Source: Cryptomeria japonica (lineage: Eukaryota > Streptophyta > Pinopsida > Cupressales > Cupressaceae). Taken from it: a DNA stretch of 64,000 bases. The DNA is taken from positions 44,157,517 to 44,221,516 of the forward strand of contig NC_081411.1 of the NCBI RefSeq assembly GCF_030272615.1, given 5' to 3'. The position numbers and the translations under genes are program-made. The notes beneath the pieces are model-generated. The model did no database searches. It had not been told where the DNA came from and saw only the letters and a program-made list of their open reading frames with translations. Below are positions 1 through 12,331 of the stretch, one piece after another; the first letter of the stretch is position 1; each line of letters opens with the position of its first letter.

Positions 1-1200
1 TGGAGCATATAATTTAGCTACCATGGAGGGAGATCCACTCTCTGACCCTATGAACAACATGCACCTTAAACGATATTATACCTAAGGGTTGTGTAGTTTA
101 GGTTTTATTTTCCGCATTGCATATCATATCATTCAAAACACTCCATTACATATAGTTTCTTTTTCAAATGCATCGCATCCTCAAAATTTCCGCATTTTCA
201 TATACCAACATTAATAAAACAAGGCAACTGTTCAAGTTTATCATTCGTTTTCATTCAAGAGAAACAAGGGTCATCTCCTTTCTTAGATATTTGGACATGA
301 AGTCTTTGAGGTCCTAAGGTCATTCATTTACAACATTACCCTGTGATGACACTTTACTTATGGTTGGGTAGTGATTTCATTATTTGAGACTTGTTAACCC
401 AAAATCTCTCAATTGCTATATCTCAAATGCACAATAAATCTCTAATTCATTCTAGACACCTAGTTGATCATATGACTAGTGAAAAATCTAAAATTCTACT
501 TCAGCATTGCTGTAATTTTCACACCCAAGCAGGTTTCATTACTTACAAGTCAAGACAAGAAAATAAAAAGAAAAAAGAGCTATGCCAAATATCCATCTCA
601 AGGCAAAAGAGCAATGATATATAACTGAAATATCATGTATGCAAATGTGATAAAATGTTTGACTATGGGAACATGCAAGTAACTCCATCAGGGCTATGAA
701 CACCTACTCGCAATGGAGCAATACTTGAGAAATTACAGTCTATAACCTCCTCAGAGCTCTCAAGGATTGCTGGTAGCGAGGCTCTATTCAGGGTGCTTTT
801 GAAGTTAGAATAATCCATGTAGCTAGTCATATAGGATGCTAAGGATCTTTAGTGAACATAAGAGCAGGAATTAACTCATCTGCACACACATGGGCAAAAG
901 AAGATCAAATTTTCAAGAACCAATGGGGATGTTTTCCGCATCTCCATTTTTAAATCCTAGTCACTAAGTGTGTTGATTTGAATGATCCCAAGGACCTTAG
1001 AGATCGATTGACTGCTTATCTATGAAATTTTTTGCACCTCTATTTTCAATTGGTGTTTTACAAATGCTAAAACAAACACAGTCAACCTTGTTTGAATAGG
1101 AAATGCATCTTCGTCATGCATATTGCATTCACATAGTACATGTCAAAAATTCATTTGTCTCCACATACATTTTGGAAATCATCATGTCTTACAGGTCTAC
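1..1200. other. No gene recognised; probable interior of an LTR element
   Basis: No reading frame here has recognisable domains and the short ones are not convincing. The segment leads without a visible border into the 25-bp minisatellite and antisense PMD pseudogene that follow. I infer it is non-coding 3' sequence of the same large LTR element, but no pol domain is visible to prove it. Confidence 0.4.
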
Positions 1201-1250
1201 ACACTGGAGGCATAACTAAAAAAATCCTAAAAATAAGATAAAATCCACAA

Positions 1251-1400
1251 AATCCAAAAACATTGAAAAACTCAAAATCCAAAAACAATGAAAAATGCGA
1301 AATCCAAAAACAATGAAAAACTCAAAATCCAAAAACAATGAAAAAATCAAAATCCAAAAAACATTGAAAAACTTAAAATCCAAAAACAGTGAAAACCATA
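1251..1400. repeat. 25-bp minisatellite, about 6 units
   Basis: Units of the form AATCCAAAAACAATGAAAAA plus about five variable bases follow each other with a period of 25 bp. Looser A-rich variants continue to about 1570. Tandem repeats between pol and the 3' LTR are common in plant Tat/Ogre-type Ty3/gypsy elements, which fits the antisense PMD frame downstream. The minus-strand F-rich frame across it is a repeat artefact. Confidence 0.8.
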
Positions 1401-1569
1401 AAAAGAAATCAAAAACATTCAAATACGGTTCTGAAAATACCAAAAACATCTTCAAAATGTCCTGAAAAAATCAATCAAAAACATTCAAATATCGATCCAC
1501 ATAATCCAAAAACATCAAAAAAGCTCTTGGAAAAGAACTAAAAAATCGAAAATCAATCAATCAATCAAA

Positions 1570-2450
1570 AAACTTGCAATGAAATGTTTTGTGAGAAACA
1601 AATACCCTAGCAGATATCCAGCAAACACTTCGCACGAAGTTAACAAAGGATACGACTATCCAGTCAAACATCTGCAATCAATTGATCAAATTGTCTTATC
1701 AGTCGTATCATATCCATATCAAATTGATCATTATCTTGTCTTAAACAGAAGAGGATACACTCGAAATTAGACAGGTCAGTCTTAAACGGGGTCCGCAAAT
1801 TTCTAAGATCAGACATTATCAACCATCATATCAAGAAATTGAGAACAAAGGCACAAGGTCAGTATGGCTACTGAATTTTGTCCGGGTCAGTCTTTATCTT
1901 TTATCATTTGCTGACAGATATTGTTCCTATGCTACTCAAGGATGTCCACAAGTGACTAGAGGAGCTATGATGGGCATTATATTTTTCTTTGTTTGCTGTT
2001 TGTGGTGTGAACCGATGAAATTCTAGGGAAATTGCTCTAGTGGGTGTTTGTGATAGGAGCATCCAGCGATTGGATGTCACACATACCTCGACCCCTAGCA
2101 TAATTCCCAGAATGGAGGGTTCACTCCTTGTCTACTACGTGTTTGTTTCTACAATGAGATGTCTTTGCATCTTGGTTCCTTATACCCTGATGTGCTAAGC
2201 TTCATTGTTAAAAAATAAGGCTTGGTGATGAATATATATTGACGCAATAAAATATGTGACACAGGTTCATGATTCTTTCAATTTCATTCTCATCTCATTT
2301 GCTTATTGATAGTTTGTTGATTTCTTGTCATCTTTCTAAATCACATTCTTTCTAACATTCTTTCTGTCATCAATTTTTCTCTCTATCATCTAACTAACAT
2401 TTCTTCATGATGTATCTGAGTTAAAATTGGTTCAGCCATTATCATACAAA
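1570..2450. other. Unassigned non-coding sequence
   Basis: I see no domain-bearing frame and no RNA gene. It lies between the two minisatellites of the presumed LTR element. Confidence 0.35.
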
Positions 2451-2454
2451 AACA

Positions 2455-2570
2455 TTCATCATAGATTCTATTGCATTCATAATAGATTCTATTGCATTCA
2501 TAATAGATTCCATTGCATTCATTATAGATTTCATTAAACATTCATAATAGATTCCATTGCATTCAGTAGT
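2455..2570. repeat. Short minisatellite (CATAATAGATTCYATTGCATT), about 5 units
   Basis: The phrase CATAATAGATTCTATTGCAT recurs about five times with small changes (C/T at one position, ATTATAG variant). Confidence 0.75.
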
Positions 2571-2799
2571 ATCATTAATACATATATGTACTACCATTGC
2601 ATTTCAGAATCATATAGAATCAAATAGATATGCATCATAAAACTCATAGCATAATATAAGCATACATGGAAAACAAAACACAAATAGATCACTGCCAAAA
2701 CCTGCATATCATATATATCATATGACTCGAAAATGATAATGTGTGTGAATACAATAAATAAGCCTGAAGGCTCAGATAACATGATAAAAAAAAGTCTCA

Positions 2800-5169
2800 A
2801 CCAACACTTCCTCTGTCAGTAGGTGGATCCTGTCCACTAGATCCTACCCTAGGATGTCGAGGTGGTCCCATAATGCCACCACTGCTAGTCCGTCATGAAG
2901 TAGATCTACTTGATCTCCTCCCCATAAACGCACTGAAGCTAGGATCTCTCTGACCCTTAGGGATGGATCTCTCATATGCCTATCGATAATAAATAGCCTC
3001 CTGCGCAGTAGTGAAATACTTATCTGCTTGGTCGCGCGCATATGTACTTGCTCTAAAAAGCTGAACAAAGGCATCCATGGTGATCTAACATCTCGGCACT
3101 ACCTCATCTCTCTCCCTCTGGAGATGATCTCACCTAGCCTTAAGGGCACCATAATCTACATGGTAGGTCTCCCACTCGACATCTCATCTAGCGACCTCAT
3201 CCTCCAAACTCTGGATCCATGCTCTAAGAGTCTGTAGCTCATCCTCCTCACCAACTTGTCCTCTCCCACCCTCTTGAGCAGGCACATCCTCCAGCTCTGG
3301 CATATCCTCATCATCACCTCCATCCTTGCTACTCGATGACTCAGAAGAATCATTTCTATCCTCACTGCTAATAGACTCGGTGTCTCAACCAATGTCTACA
3401 TCCTCATCTCCCTCATCTCCCTCACCTCCCCCCTCATCTCCCCCACCTCCTCTCTCAGATCCACCCTCTCCTCCTCCTTTGACTCTCTCTCCCCTGCGTC
3501 TATCCTCAAACGTTGTCTAGGATGGAGAATCTACTATGCCATAATAGGAACATCAGGATCGGTCAATGGCACTGGCTTGTGCCTAGCAAACCACGCATCA
3601 TACTTCGTCGTCATCCCTGGATCCGCTGCACCTCTACCCCAACCCCAGAGTAATGGCTGTAGAGCATCAAACTCAACAGAAGCAACATGTGGCTGTATAC
3701 ACACACCCCAATCAGATACCTCACGAGATACGTGAGCAAAGTAAGCAGTAACCACAGGTGTCACCTGTACCTCACCGAACTATCTCAAAACCCACTCTGG
3801 AAGATACATCTTGATAATCCGCTGGGTCTCAAAGATCCTACCGATCAAATATCTCTATTGTCGGTAGAAAGGCAAGTGTACTGCATCATCCTCCCAACTG
3901 GGGCAATCTAAGTATGGTCTCCAAATAAAATGCTGCAAAATGTCAAACTGATGTCTCCAATACAAGGTGTTACCCGAACCCCTGTGTCTAATACCTGCTG
4001 TGTACCTGAAAGCATAAGGCTCACCAGGCTACAAATCAACATGAATTATAGGCCTATAGATAGAAATATGCTCCCATGCCCATGTCTGGAGAAGTGTCAC
4101 AATATAACTAATAGATCAATATCCAAGATACACAATCCCATGCATCTGATAGTATAACATGGCTAGTAGACAAGGACCCCAAGCATACAATCGACAATGA
4201 ACAATCATATCATGGAGCACTCTACCCCATCCAACTGGAAATTCATGACCTTGACTGTCAGGTATCAGTAAACCACCGACAACACCGCATAATACAATAG
4301 TCATGTCATCATAGTCTAAACGGGCCCAAGGAATGTCATAATGGCCACTGATTTGCAAATCCTGAATCTCACACTTGAAAAGTGCACATAGTCCAGCAAT
4401 GCCATCGTCATGGTCATATATAACTCTCTCACCATGAATTAGAATACGTAGTATACGCCATACATCCTCTAATGTGATGGATGCCTCACCAGTTGGCAGA
4501 TGGAAAGAACAAGTTTTAGAGTGCCACTACTCTATCAATGTTGTAATCATGGCCCTGTTGGCCGTAACCTCTGGCAAGTGTAAGACATGATATAGACCAA
4601 GCTATCGGATATGCTCAATCTTTGCATCAAGTAAGTCCGCACGAAGATCAAGTACATTGGGTCTACTTTGTTGACAATATAACACTCCAATGTTCTCCTA
4701 CAATGAGAAAATGTTGAAAATATCAGATATCGTATCCTGAAAAAACAAAAAATATTTCAAAACACATGACAAAAATTACACATACAACGAATGTGTGATA
4801 GTTATGACTAATGTGGTACAATTATGACTCTTGCATGATGTTTAAAGCTAATGCGTAATGAAATGAGCACATGCATTACAATAGACACTATTGCATAAAG
4901 AAACGAGCGAATGCAGCATGTTTAACATGAATGCGTAACACTTAAGGTGAATGCGTAACATTTAGAGCATTTGTGATACATTAACAACGAATGCGTAAAA
5001 ATCGATAGGCAATTGTGTAATACAATACAAAAATTATAATTGGAAATTTTTTTGGAAAATAGCAAAAATCAAGAAACAATTGGAAAAATAACATGCCGCT
5101 AGTCCCAGGAGGTCTCTGATATGAACGTACTCGGTCAGATAGATGCAATCGAGCTCTATAACTGGCCAT
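2800..5169 (-). pseudogene. Plant mobile domain (PMD) protein, decayed, antisense in an LTR element
   Basis: Read on the minus strand, a short first exon starts at ATG 5169 (MASYRARLHLSDRV...). After an intron whose acceptor is near 4697, a long exon holds PMD-family signatures: FHLPTGEASITLEDVWRILR, then GGLLIPDSQG, AWGPCLLAMLYYQM, LQTWAWEHISIYRP and MYLPEWVLR-FGEVQ. An acidic, coiled-coil-like C-terminal tail runs to about 2800 (DELQTLRAWIQSLEDEVARW). At least six stops interrupt the main exon: TAG at 4602-4604, 4527-4529, 4029-4031, 3855-3857 and 3780-3782, and TGA at 4116-4118. PMD proteins are found both as host MAIN/MAIL factors and inside transposons. The position just before a polypurine tract and LTR start, in antisense, argues for a transposon-borne copy. 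Family call is confident; exon borders are approximate. Confidence 0.75.
4780..5000. repeat. Degenerate AATGCGTAA-type repeats in the PMD intron
   Basis: The motif GAATGCGTAAC and close variants (AATGCATAA, AATGTGTGA) recur about ten times within the intron between the first and second PMD exons. A looser series of GCATTCACC/GTATTCACC occurs near the second PMD pseudogene (about 56780-57200). Confidence 0.55.
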
Positions 5170-5517
5170 GATGATCAAATACTCGCAAGAAAGCACACAA
5201 ATTGCAGAGAAAACAAAGAATTTACCAATTTGCAAATGAGCAAATGAAAACCTAAAAAATCTCTATTTATAGCTCAAAATTAGGGTTTTTTGACACCTCG
5301 ACACCCGTGGTCCCCGCCAGCTTCAAACACATTTTAGCCTACTCAAACGATCTCAAAATTGCACGAAACTTCACATGCTTGCTTGTTACACTATTATCAA
5401 AAACATGGTCTCAATTTTGGAATTTTCCGAGGGGGTATATTTACACTATACAGCAGTACCAAGGCATAATGGAGCAAAATTTTTCGTTTTCTTTGAAACA
5501 ATGTGGTATTGACTTTG

Positions 5518-5660
5518 TCTCAAAGAGAGGCAAATGTAGACACCTAAAAATGTCTCATTGATCATGTTCTAATTATTCCTCTAATTGATTAAATCATTCT
5601 TTAATAATTTAATTAAGTCATTTAATCTTATTCTTCTAAATTCGTATTTCCTCATCATCT
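5518..5660 (+). mobile_element. Polypurine tract and start of an LTR (probable gypsy-type 3' LTR)
   Basis: TCTCAAAGAGAGGCAAA (5518-5534) is a polypurine tract followed directly by TGTAGACACCTAAAA, an LTR-like TG start at 5535. The same junction occurs at 57753-57768 (AAAGAGGGGTAAAA then TGTAGACATTTAAA), so two related elements share it. The likeness to the second copy fades near 5660 where the GA-rich tract begins; the LTR end is not visible. Confidence 0.6.
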
Positions 5661-5689
5661 TACTAACTAGCAATTGCACCTTGGTGTGA

Positions 5690-6291
5690 AATGGGTAATG
5701 TCAAAGAGTTGTGGAAGGTCAATAAGAGAGGGAATAATATGAAGAGAAGGATATGAAGATAGAGAAATGAATAATATGAAGAGAAGGATACGAAGATAAA
5801 GAAAGGAACAATATGAAGAGAAGGATATGAAGATAAAGAAAGGAGAGAGGGAGAGAGAAAAATAGAAGTAAATATATAAAGTGATATATTGAGAGAGGTA
5901 GAGAGAGGTGGAAGAAGAAATATGGAGAGAGAGAGAGAGAGATGAGGATATGGAGAGAGAGGTAGAAAGATATGGATAGAAAGTGATAGAGTGAGGAGTG
6001 AGATCAAGATATAGAGGGAGAGGGAGAGATAAATATAGAGAGGGGAAGAAAGAGATCTAGTTGGAAGAAGATAGGGGGATCAAGAGGGAGAGGGAGAGAG
6101 AGAAATATAAATCGAAAATGGGAGAGATAGAGAGGGGGTGATGGCAGAAGAAAAAGATAAAGATAGGAAGGTATATATACACACAAAGGTAGAGAGAGGG
6201 AGATATATATAGACAAAGAGAGAGAGAGAGATGGGAAGAGAAAAAGAGATAGGGCTTGTTATATCTCTATTTCTTTGTTTCTCATTATCTC

Positions 6292-6349
<58 letters not shown>

Positions 6350-6350
6350 A
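5690..6350. repeat. GA-rich imperfect repeats and a (CT)n microsatellite
   Basis: The plus strand is almost pure purine from 5700 to 6250, with GAGAGA runs and repeats of AAGGATATGAAGATA. It then switches to a perfect CT run at about 6297-6345. L/S-rich minus-strand frames here are artefacts of the repeat. Confidence 0.9.
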
Positions 6351-6708
6351 TATTAAAAATTTAAATATTATATATTAATTATATAATTTTTGCATGTAAT
6401 GCTAATACATAATAATAAGAAATATAATATAAATTTGGCATTAAAATTAAATAACAAATATAGATATTTAAATATATTACAATATGTAAATATTATTCAA
6501 TATAAATATAAGGTAATTTAATATAATAATATTTTTAAAAATAATTTTAATAGTTACAATTAAAAAAAAAAAGATATTAATTATATTAAAATTATATGTG
6601 ATGATAATATAAACAAAAAATAGAATATAAATTAAATAGTAAGTAAAAAATAATTTTATATTATATGGACACAGAGAGAGATGGGAAGAGAAAAAGAGAT
6701 AGGGCTTG
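6225..6708. repeat. Direct duplication of a 33-bp purine block about 450 bp apart
   Basis: The block GAGATGGGAAGAGAAAAAGA followed by GATAGGGCTTG occurs at about 6227-6258 and again at about 6677-6708. Both copies sit next to CT-rich DNA. The DNA between is strongly AT-rich and has no genes. Confidence 0.7.
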
Positions 6709-8500
6709 CGCTCTCTCTCTCTCCCTCTATATAGTTTTAGCTTGAATATAAGAATTCATTTTATTAATTCTATAAATAAATAGAAAATGTAGATGACTAA
6801 AACAACATAAAACAAATCTATAAAAATATAACATAAGTTAGTAAAGATGACCTTTTTCTATATCATTAAAATAAAATAAAAATTATTTCAATAGCAAAAA
6901 AAGTAAAATTTATTCAAATTTCTAGTTTGATTGATTGTCAGTCATATCTATAACATAAATATATTTGTACCAAAAAAATAAAAATAAATAAATATATTTG
7001 TACCTTTTTTTAAGAACATTTCAAATTATATTTAACAATATAAAGATAATAATTAAGTTATGAAATAAATTACAATAGATATTTTTTTAAAATATATGCC
7101 ATAATAGCATTTTGATCTCCTTATTCTTAATACAAATAATATATGCCATAATAGCATTTTGAAATATGTTCTCTTGATTAATTAATATTATCAAATCAAA
7201 AAATTTAAAATAATAAGTAATATAAAAAATAAAAAAATTATTTTAAAACTTTATAAATTAAAAAAATCACTATTTATGAATAAAAAGGAAAAATATATAT
7301 TGCAATTTGAAAGTAAACTAAAATCTAAAGAATCTATTTATTTCCCAAAATATATATCTTTTAAAGAGATTTAACATAAAATAAGGTAGTCCTACAAAAT
7401 TCCACTAGTATATGTGCATTTAATCAATGCATATTATGTTTGTGGGGTCATGTAAAGACAATATTTTAAGGTTTTCTTATAGCTTCAATCTATTTTTAAG
7501 TTTCATAAATATTACTATTTTCTATCAAAATTAATTATTCTATCCTCTTTTTTCTAAAAAAGAGAAGACAACAATCTTCAAAAATAAATATTTAAATTAA
7601 ATTGAATAAACTATTTTATTTTTTTGTAAAGAATTATATTAAAAAACTATGAAGCATTATGTCCACCAATACCTTTACAAATATATAATTTGAAATAAAA
7701 TATCCCAACAATCTTCATAAATAAAAATTGAAATTAAATTGGATAAATTATTTTATATTTTTTAAAGAATTATATTAAAAAATTGTGAAGCTAATACTTT
7801 GCAAATATATAATTTAAAATAAACTATCCAAAAAATTAATATATTTTGAAGAGAAAAAAGACATTAATAGAAAACTTTAAATGTTTATTAAAAATAGAAT
7901 CTACCAAATAAAATAATTTTTAATTTATTTTTCTTAAATCAATAACACATTTAATTGTATGGTATATTTTTTTATCCAATTGTAATTTAAAATTTATACT
8001 CCAAATATTATAAGGAATATTTGGTGAAAGTTATTTTTTTAATTCAAATATTTGCCTATTCTTAACTCATATTTGATTATCAATATGTGAAAAGCAAAGA
8101 AGAACATTACATAAAGAATGTTCATAATTACTAAACATTGAAAGGAATTGTGATTTTCATAAAATTTATATATAAAAAATTAATATTAATTATTATTTTT
8201 AATTAAAATAAAATATATTTTTTAATTCATTTAATTTAAAACATAAAATTATCAAAACTGTACATGTTATTAATAGCCTATGGTATGAAATTATTTTGTT
8301 AGTGAACTCTAACAGTAAATGCTTCAAAGCTATGAAGTCCTCACATATCCCATTGTCTCGTGCACTTAAGGAACCCTTTCGTGACTAAAATCTGAACAAA
8401 TTAAAATCTGCAAATGAAGTCGATGGAAAGGGGCTTCAAATCTCCAGGACTTGATATTCTTGCCCAATGATCACAAGATTTACAGAAATTGAATGTGTTG
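6350..8500. other. AT-rich intergenic DNA with small tandem duplications
   Basis: No coding or RNA gene is visible. Two local duplications are clear: ATATGCCATAATAGCATTTT twice at about 7096-7165, and a unit of about 137 bp starting CAATCTTCA at 7572 and 7709. Confidence 0.7.
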
Positions 8501-8529
8501 AAAAGGCTTAAAAAATTTCCACAGAAATG

Positions 8530-9000
8530 CAATTGGCAAGTATGAAGTCAATATTTTTTTTGCCAGTGTCCTACCGTGCCAAAATGGGAGCTCTGGAATA
8601 AGGTATGGGAATACATCAAAGAATAATGGTAGGGAGATTTTTGTCAGATATTATAGTTGGAAATGTTGTGGTGACATACATGGAAAATGTCGAATCATAG
8701 ACAATGCAAGACAATGCACTTGAATTGTTTGCATCTATGCAGACGTGGTCGGGTGTGTGAGGCTCAAATAGTGAGGAGATTGATGAAATAGTAGATTTCA
8801 AAGATACCTGCATGTAGTTGGATCGAAGGCCATAAAATAGTGCATGCTTTTTGTGTAGGATACAAATCACATCCGTAGACATTCCAGTGATGTTCTTGAA
8901 CTACTGCCCCATAGGGCAATGACAGATGCCAATAGATATGATGGAGGTTGTGGTGAGGATGGCAGTTTAAGGGATCTGGTGCAGGAAGGATTTTAGAAAG
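8530..9000 (+). pseudogene. Pentatricopeptide (PPR) gene relic
   Basis: Broken plus-strand frames show PPR-like phrases: FASVLPCQNGSS around 8560, GNVVVTYMEN and GKCRIIDNARQ around 8655-8710, then DNALELFASMQTWSGV around 8708. These match the usual plant PPR wording (FASVLPAC, VGN-LVDMY-KCG, ALELF-QMQ). The frame changes several times, so it is not functional. A related relic lies at 37760-38050. PPR proteins are organelle RNA-binding factors; nothing here suggests a working copy. Confidence 0.6.
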
Positions 9001-9249
9001 GACATTCTGGTCACAGGATCGATCCGAGCTGTGGCGGCATTGGGAGATATAAAAGCGTAGTTAAAATTACTCTGTTTTGAGGTTATAAATGACAAATTTG
9101 GACAAGAATCGGAAGAGTTAAAGAATGGCGATGATTTTAAGCTTCGAGATGACAAAATCTTGACAAAGAAGTGCTCTGTGGACGGTTTGATCTTTAAATC
9201 GAGGGTTTGAGGGACCTTATAGGTCTCATTTTGGTGGAGAAGTGAGGGT

Positions 9250-10781
9250 TGTTGGAAGTGAATTGATTCTAAGAGGGGGGCGTGGGGGGATGAATTAGAG
9301 TCTAAGAACTTAACTCATACAAGAAGTTTTGACAGAGAATCTTGTTGAATGTAAACCAAACATAACAAAATAGTTTCTCTTAAGTATACATACTGATATG
9401 ATCAAACTAATGAACTGAAAAAGAATGCCTTTAAATCAACAAAGTTGAAATTTTAGAATTGAAGTAAATAATATTTAATTTTATAAATGACACAGTAACA
9501 TGGAACTTGCAGATATAAAACTACAATTGTATGAATTAGCACAATGCAAAACAAATGAAATAATCCAACATATCAGAGCATGAAACTAATGGACAAATTT
9601 TGACATATGACACAAAGATTTCATGAGTGGAAAACCCTCTTGGGGTAGAAAAACCACTTGTAAAGATCCTTTTTATTATAACAATGAGCACCAACTCTGT
9701 ACATTGTCTTCAATGAGCACCAACCACATCATAATTGCAGAAATATACTTGTGCAACTTTGAGATTATAAGAGTACAACTGAAACAATTTCCGTTTACAA
9801 ATATACTGCTATAAAGTGCAGAGATATCACATACTCTGTATACTTTGTTATTTGTATGAAATACAATAATCCTTTCTGCCCTTGATTTCCAAAATCAAAT
9901 TCACACTGAACTTTTGAAAACAAAGTTTTCACAATATGCAATGAAAAACCCTTTCCATCTTTTTCACTGATCACAGCAAGTAACGCACAGTTTTCCCTGC
10001 CTTTTATTTTTTTCTCTTCACACTCACACTTTTTCTTAAATGTCACAGCCATGATATGTATAAATGGCCAAAGATGTAGAATTAGTTCAAAAACTAAAAT
10101 GAATTGTTTTTTTAAAATCAAAACTGTTCGAAAAACAACCTTCCAAAAATACCTTCGAAAATAGGGTAACTGTATTAGTTAGGGTTTCTAAACAGAAACA
10201 CGATTTTTGTATCATTTTAAAAATAGTTATAAATCTGCTCTAGAAAAATGAAATCCGTATGAACAACGAATCTCTTGTTTATAGCATATAAAACACTTGT
10301 AAAACTTTTGTTATCTTAAAAAAATAGTTACATGACTGTAAAAAAAAGAACCATCCAACTCTTTATTCCTGCTCATCTTTTTTTACAAAAGAGAAAAACA
10401 TTTTGCAATTTTTTACTGCTCTGTAAAAATCTGAAATAGAAAAATCACTGTTACAGCCTCCAAATTACCCATGGCGGCACCTTCTAGGGTTTGTGCAACA
10501 AAATAAAACACCGTTGTTTATTCTTTTTCTTTTACCACTTAAGAAACAAAAATATAAAATGGGATTTCAAAACATTTGAAGTCTACAATAGAGTCTCGTG
10601 TAAGAATGCCAGGTAAGTTGATGCCAAGTCATTACGTGGTTGTACACAGCATAAATTTCACTAAACATTATGCATATGAGGCACGATAGCATTATTAATA
10701 AAAATATGCCAATGGTTTATCAACATGCCTTTCATGATTTCACCATTTTTATTTGTCGTCAAGGGCAATCAAGAGTCAACA
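9250..10781 (-). repeat. Left LTR (3' LTR of copia unit A), 1532 bp
   Basis: Starts TGTTGGAAG and ends GAGTCAACA on the plus strand, so it has the short inverted ends TGTTG/CAACA. Same length as the middle LTR. A poly-G/poly-C loop hairpin lies at 9265-9302. Confidence 0.95.
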
Positions 10782-10798
10782 AACTCCCCCTTTGTCCT
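10782..10798 (-). promoter_or_regulatory. Polypurine tract of copia unit A
   Basis: On the minus strand the sequence GACAAAGGGGGAGTT directly precedes the LTR start TGTTGACTC. It is the expected plus-strand DNA primer site. The same tract is repeated at 17407-17421 for unit B. Confidence 0.85.
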
Positions 10799-10799
10799 T

Positions 10800-11359
10800 G
10801 ATGGCAAAAAAAAACATGCCATCATTGACCTGAATCTCATAACCAACATACTCACTGTACCATAAATATCATTGTGTATCATGTATAAAGAAATCCAAAT
10901 ATAACTGTCAATGATGTTTGTTTCTCCCCCTTTTTGTCTCAAGGACAAAGGGCAAAGCAGCAGATGGTTGCAAGAGGAGCAAAGCTCCCCCTCAATTTGT
11001 GCACAAAGTGAGAATACCAGATTGAGAGAGAACTCCCAACCTTTCTCAAAGCCTTTCAAATGTATCTTTGGATAAAGCTTTGGTACAAATATTAGCCACG
11101 TGTGCCTGAGCAGGCACGTACAAAAGCTAAAACTCATTAGCCAATATATGGTCTTGCAAAAAATGTAATTTGTAGCAACATGTTTAGTGCGAGAATGCAT
11201 AACAGGATTTTTGGAAAGACTAATAGCACTTGTATTGTCACAAAAAATTGAAACAGGCTTAGCAATAGAAATACCCATATCAACAATTTGGTGGGACATC
11301 CATATCAGTTGTGTAGAACATGCAGTGGCAGCAATGTATTCAGATTCTGTAGTGGACAA
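10800..11359 (-). pseudogene. Copia unit A RNase H, frameshifted
   Basis: The frame begins STTESEYIAATACSTQLIWM and continues with FCDNTSAISLSKNP and HSRTKHV, all standard copia RNase H blocks including the acidic E and D residues. After HSRTKHV the frame slips (VATNYIFCKTIYWL) and the rest is non-homologous. The reading ends near the polypurine tract. Confidence 0.85.
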
Positions 11360-11533
11360 AGTAATACAATCTTGCTTTTTGTTGTGCCAGGCAACAAGAC
11401 AGTCATCTAGAAAGAAGGCAGCACCACAGGTGCTCTTACGATCATCTATACAGCCAGCCTAATCAGAATCAGTGAAACCAACAAGAGTGAAATCATTATT
11501 TCGAGGATACCATAAACCATAGTCTAAAGTACC

Positions 11534-12124
11534 CTAAATATACTTGAAAATTTGTTTCACAACATTCAAATGAGATTGTTTTGGTGCAAATTCAAAACGT
11601 GAAACCAAACATACTACAAACATCAAATCTGGTCTAGATGCACTCAAATATAACAAATTGCCTATCATTGATCTATACTCTGATTGATTTACCTCAGGTG
11701 AGTCATCAAACTTAGATAATTTACAACTAGTTTCCATTGGAGTGCTAACTGGTTTGCAGTCTGTCATGTTAAACTTCTTAAGCATTTCTTTGGCATATTT
11801 AGTTTGTGACACAAAAATGCCTTGTTTAAGCTGCATTACTTGAAGACCAAGGAAGAAGGTTAATTCACCCAACATGGACATTTCAAATTCAGATTCCATG
11901 ATTTTAGAAAACTTTTTAGACAAGGAATCATTATTGCAGCCAAAAATAATGTCATCCACATATACTTCAACAACTAGAATGTCATTACCTGTGACCTTAA
12001 CATACAAATTGTTATCCACTCCTCCTTTAGTAAATTCATTTCCTGTAAGATGAGCATCCAATATGGAGTACCAAGCTCTTGGAGCTTGTTTAAGGCCATA
12101 GAGTGCCTTTTTTAATTTGTACAC
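11534..12124 (-). pseudogene. Copia unit A reverse transcriptase, C-terminal half
   Basis: MYKLKKALYGLKQAPRAWY opens the block and the catalytic YVDD box (VEVYVDDIIFG) is intact. FFLGLQV, KPVSTPMET and YRSMIGNLLYL follow, as in all plant copia RTs. It is separated from the N-terminal RT segment and from RNase H by stops, so no complete pol is made. Confidence 0.9.
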
Positions 12125-12331
12125 ATAATCAGGTTTATCTACAGCTTCAAAATCTTATGGTTGTTCCATATAAACTTCTTCATCAAGATAGCTATTAAGA
12201 AAAGCAGTTTTGACATCCATCTGTTAAACTTTAATTTTTTTATAGCAAGAGTATGCAAGGAATATTTTGATTGATTCTAATCTAGCTACAGGTGCAAATG
12301 TTTCACCAAAGTCTACCCCTTCCTATTGTGC

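Noticed and set aside
5663-6216. Minus-strand L/S/P-rich reading frames as genes
   Set aside because: They are translations of a purine-rich GAGAGA microsatellite with no domain and extreme composition.
9623-9814. A conserved 63-residue protein found three times (9623, 16248, 22808)
   Set aside because: It lies at the same place in each of the three copia LTRs and is conserved only because the LTRs are; composition and context do not support a coding role.
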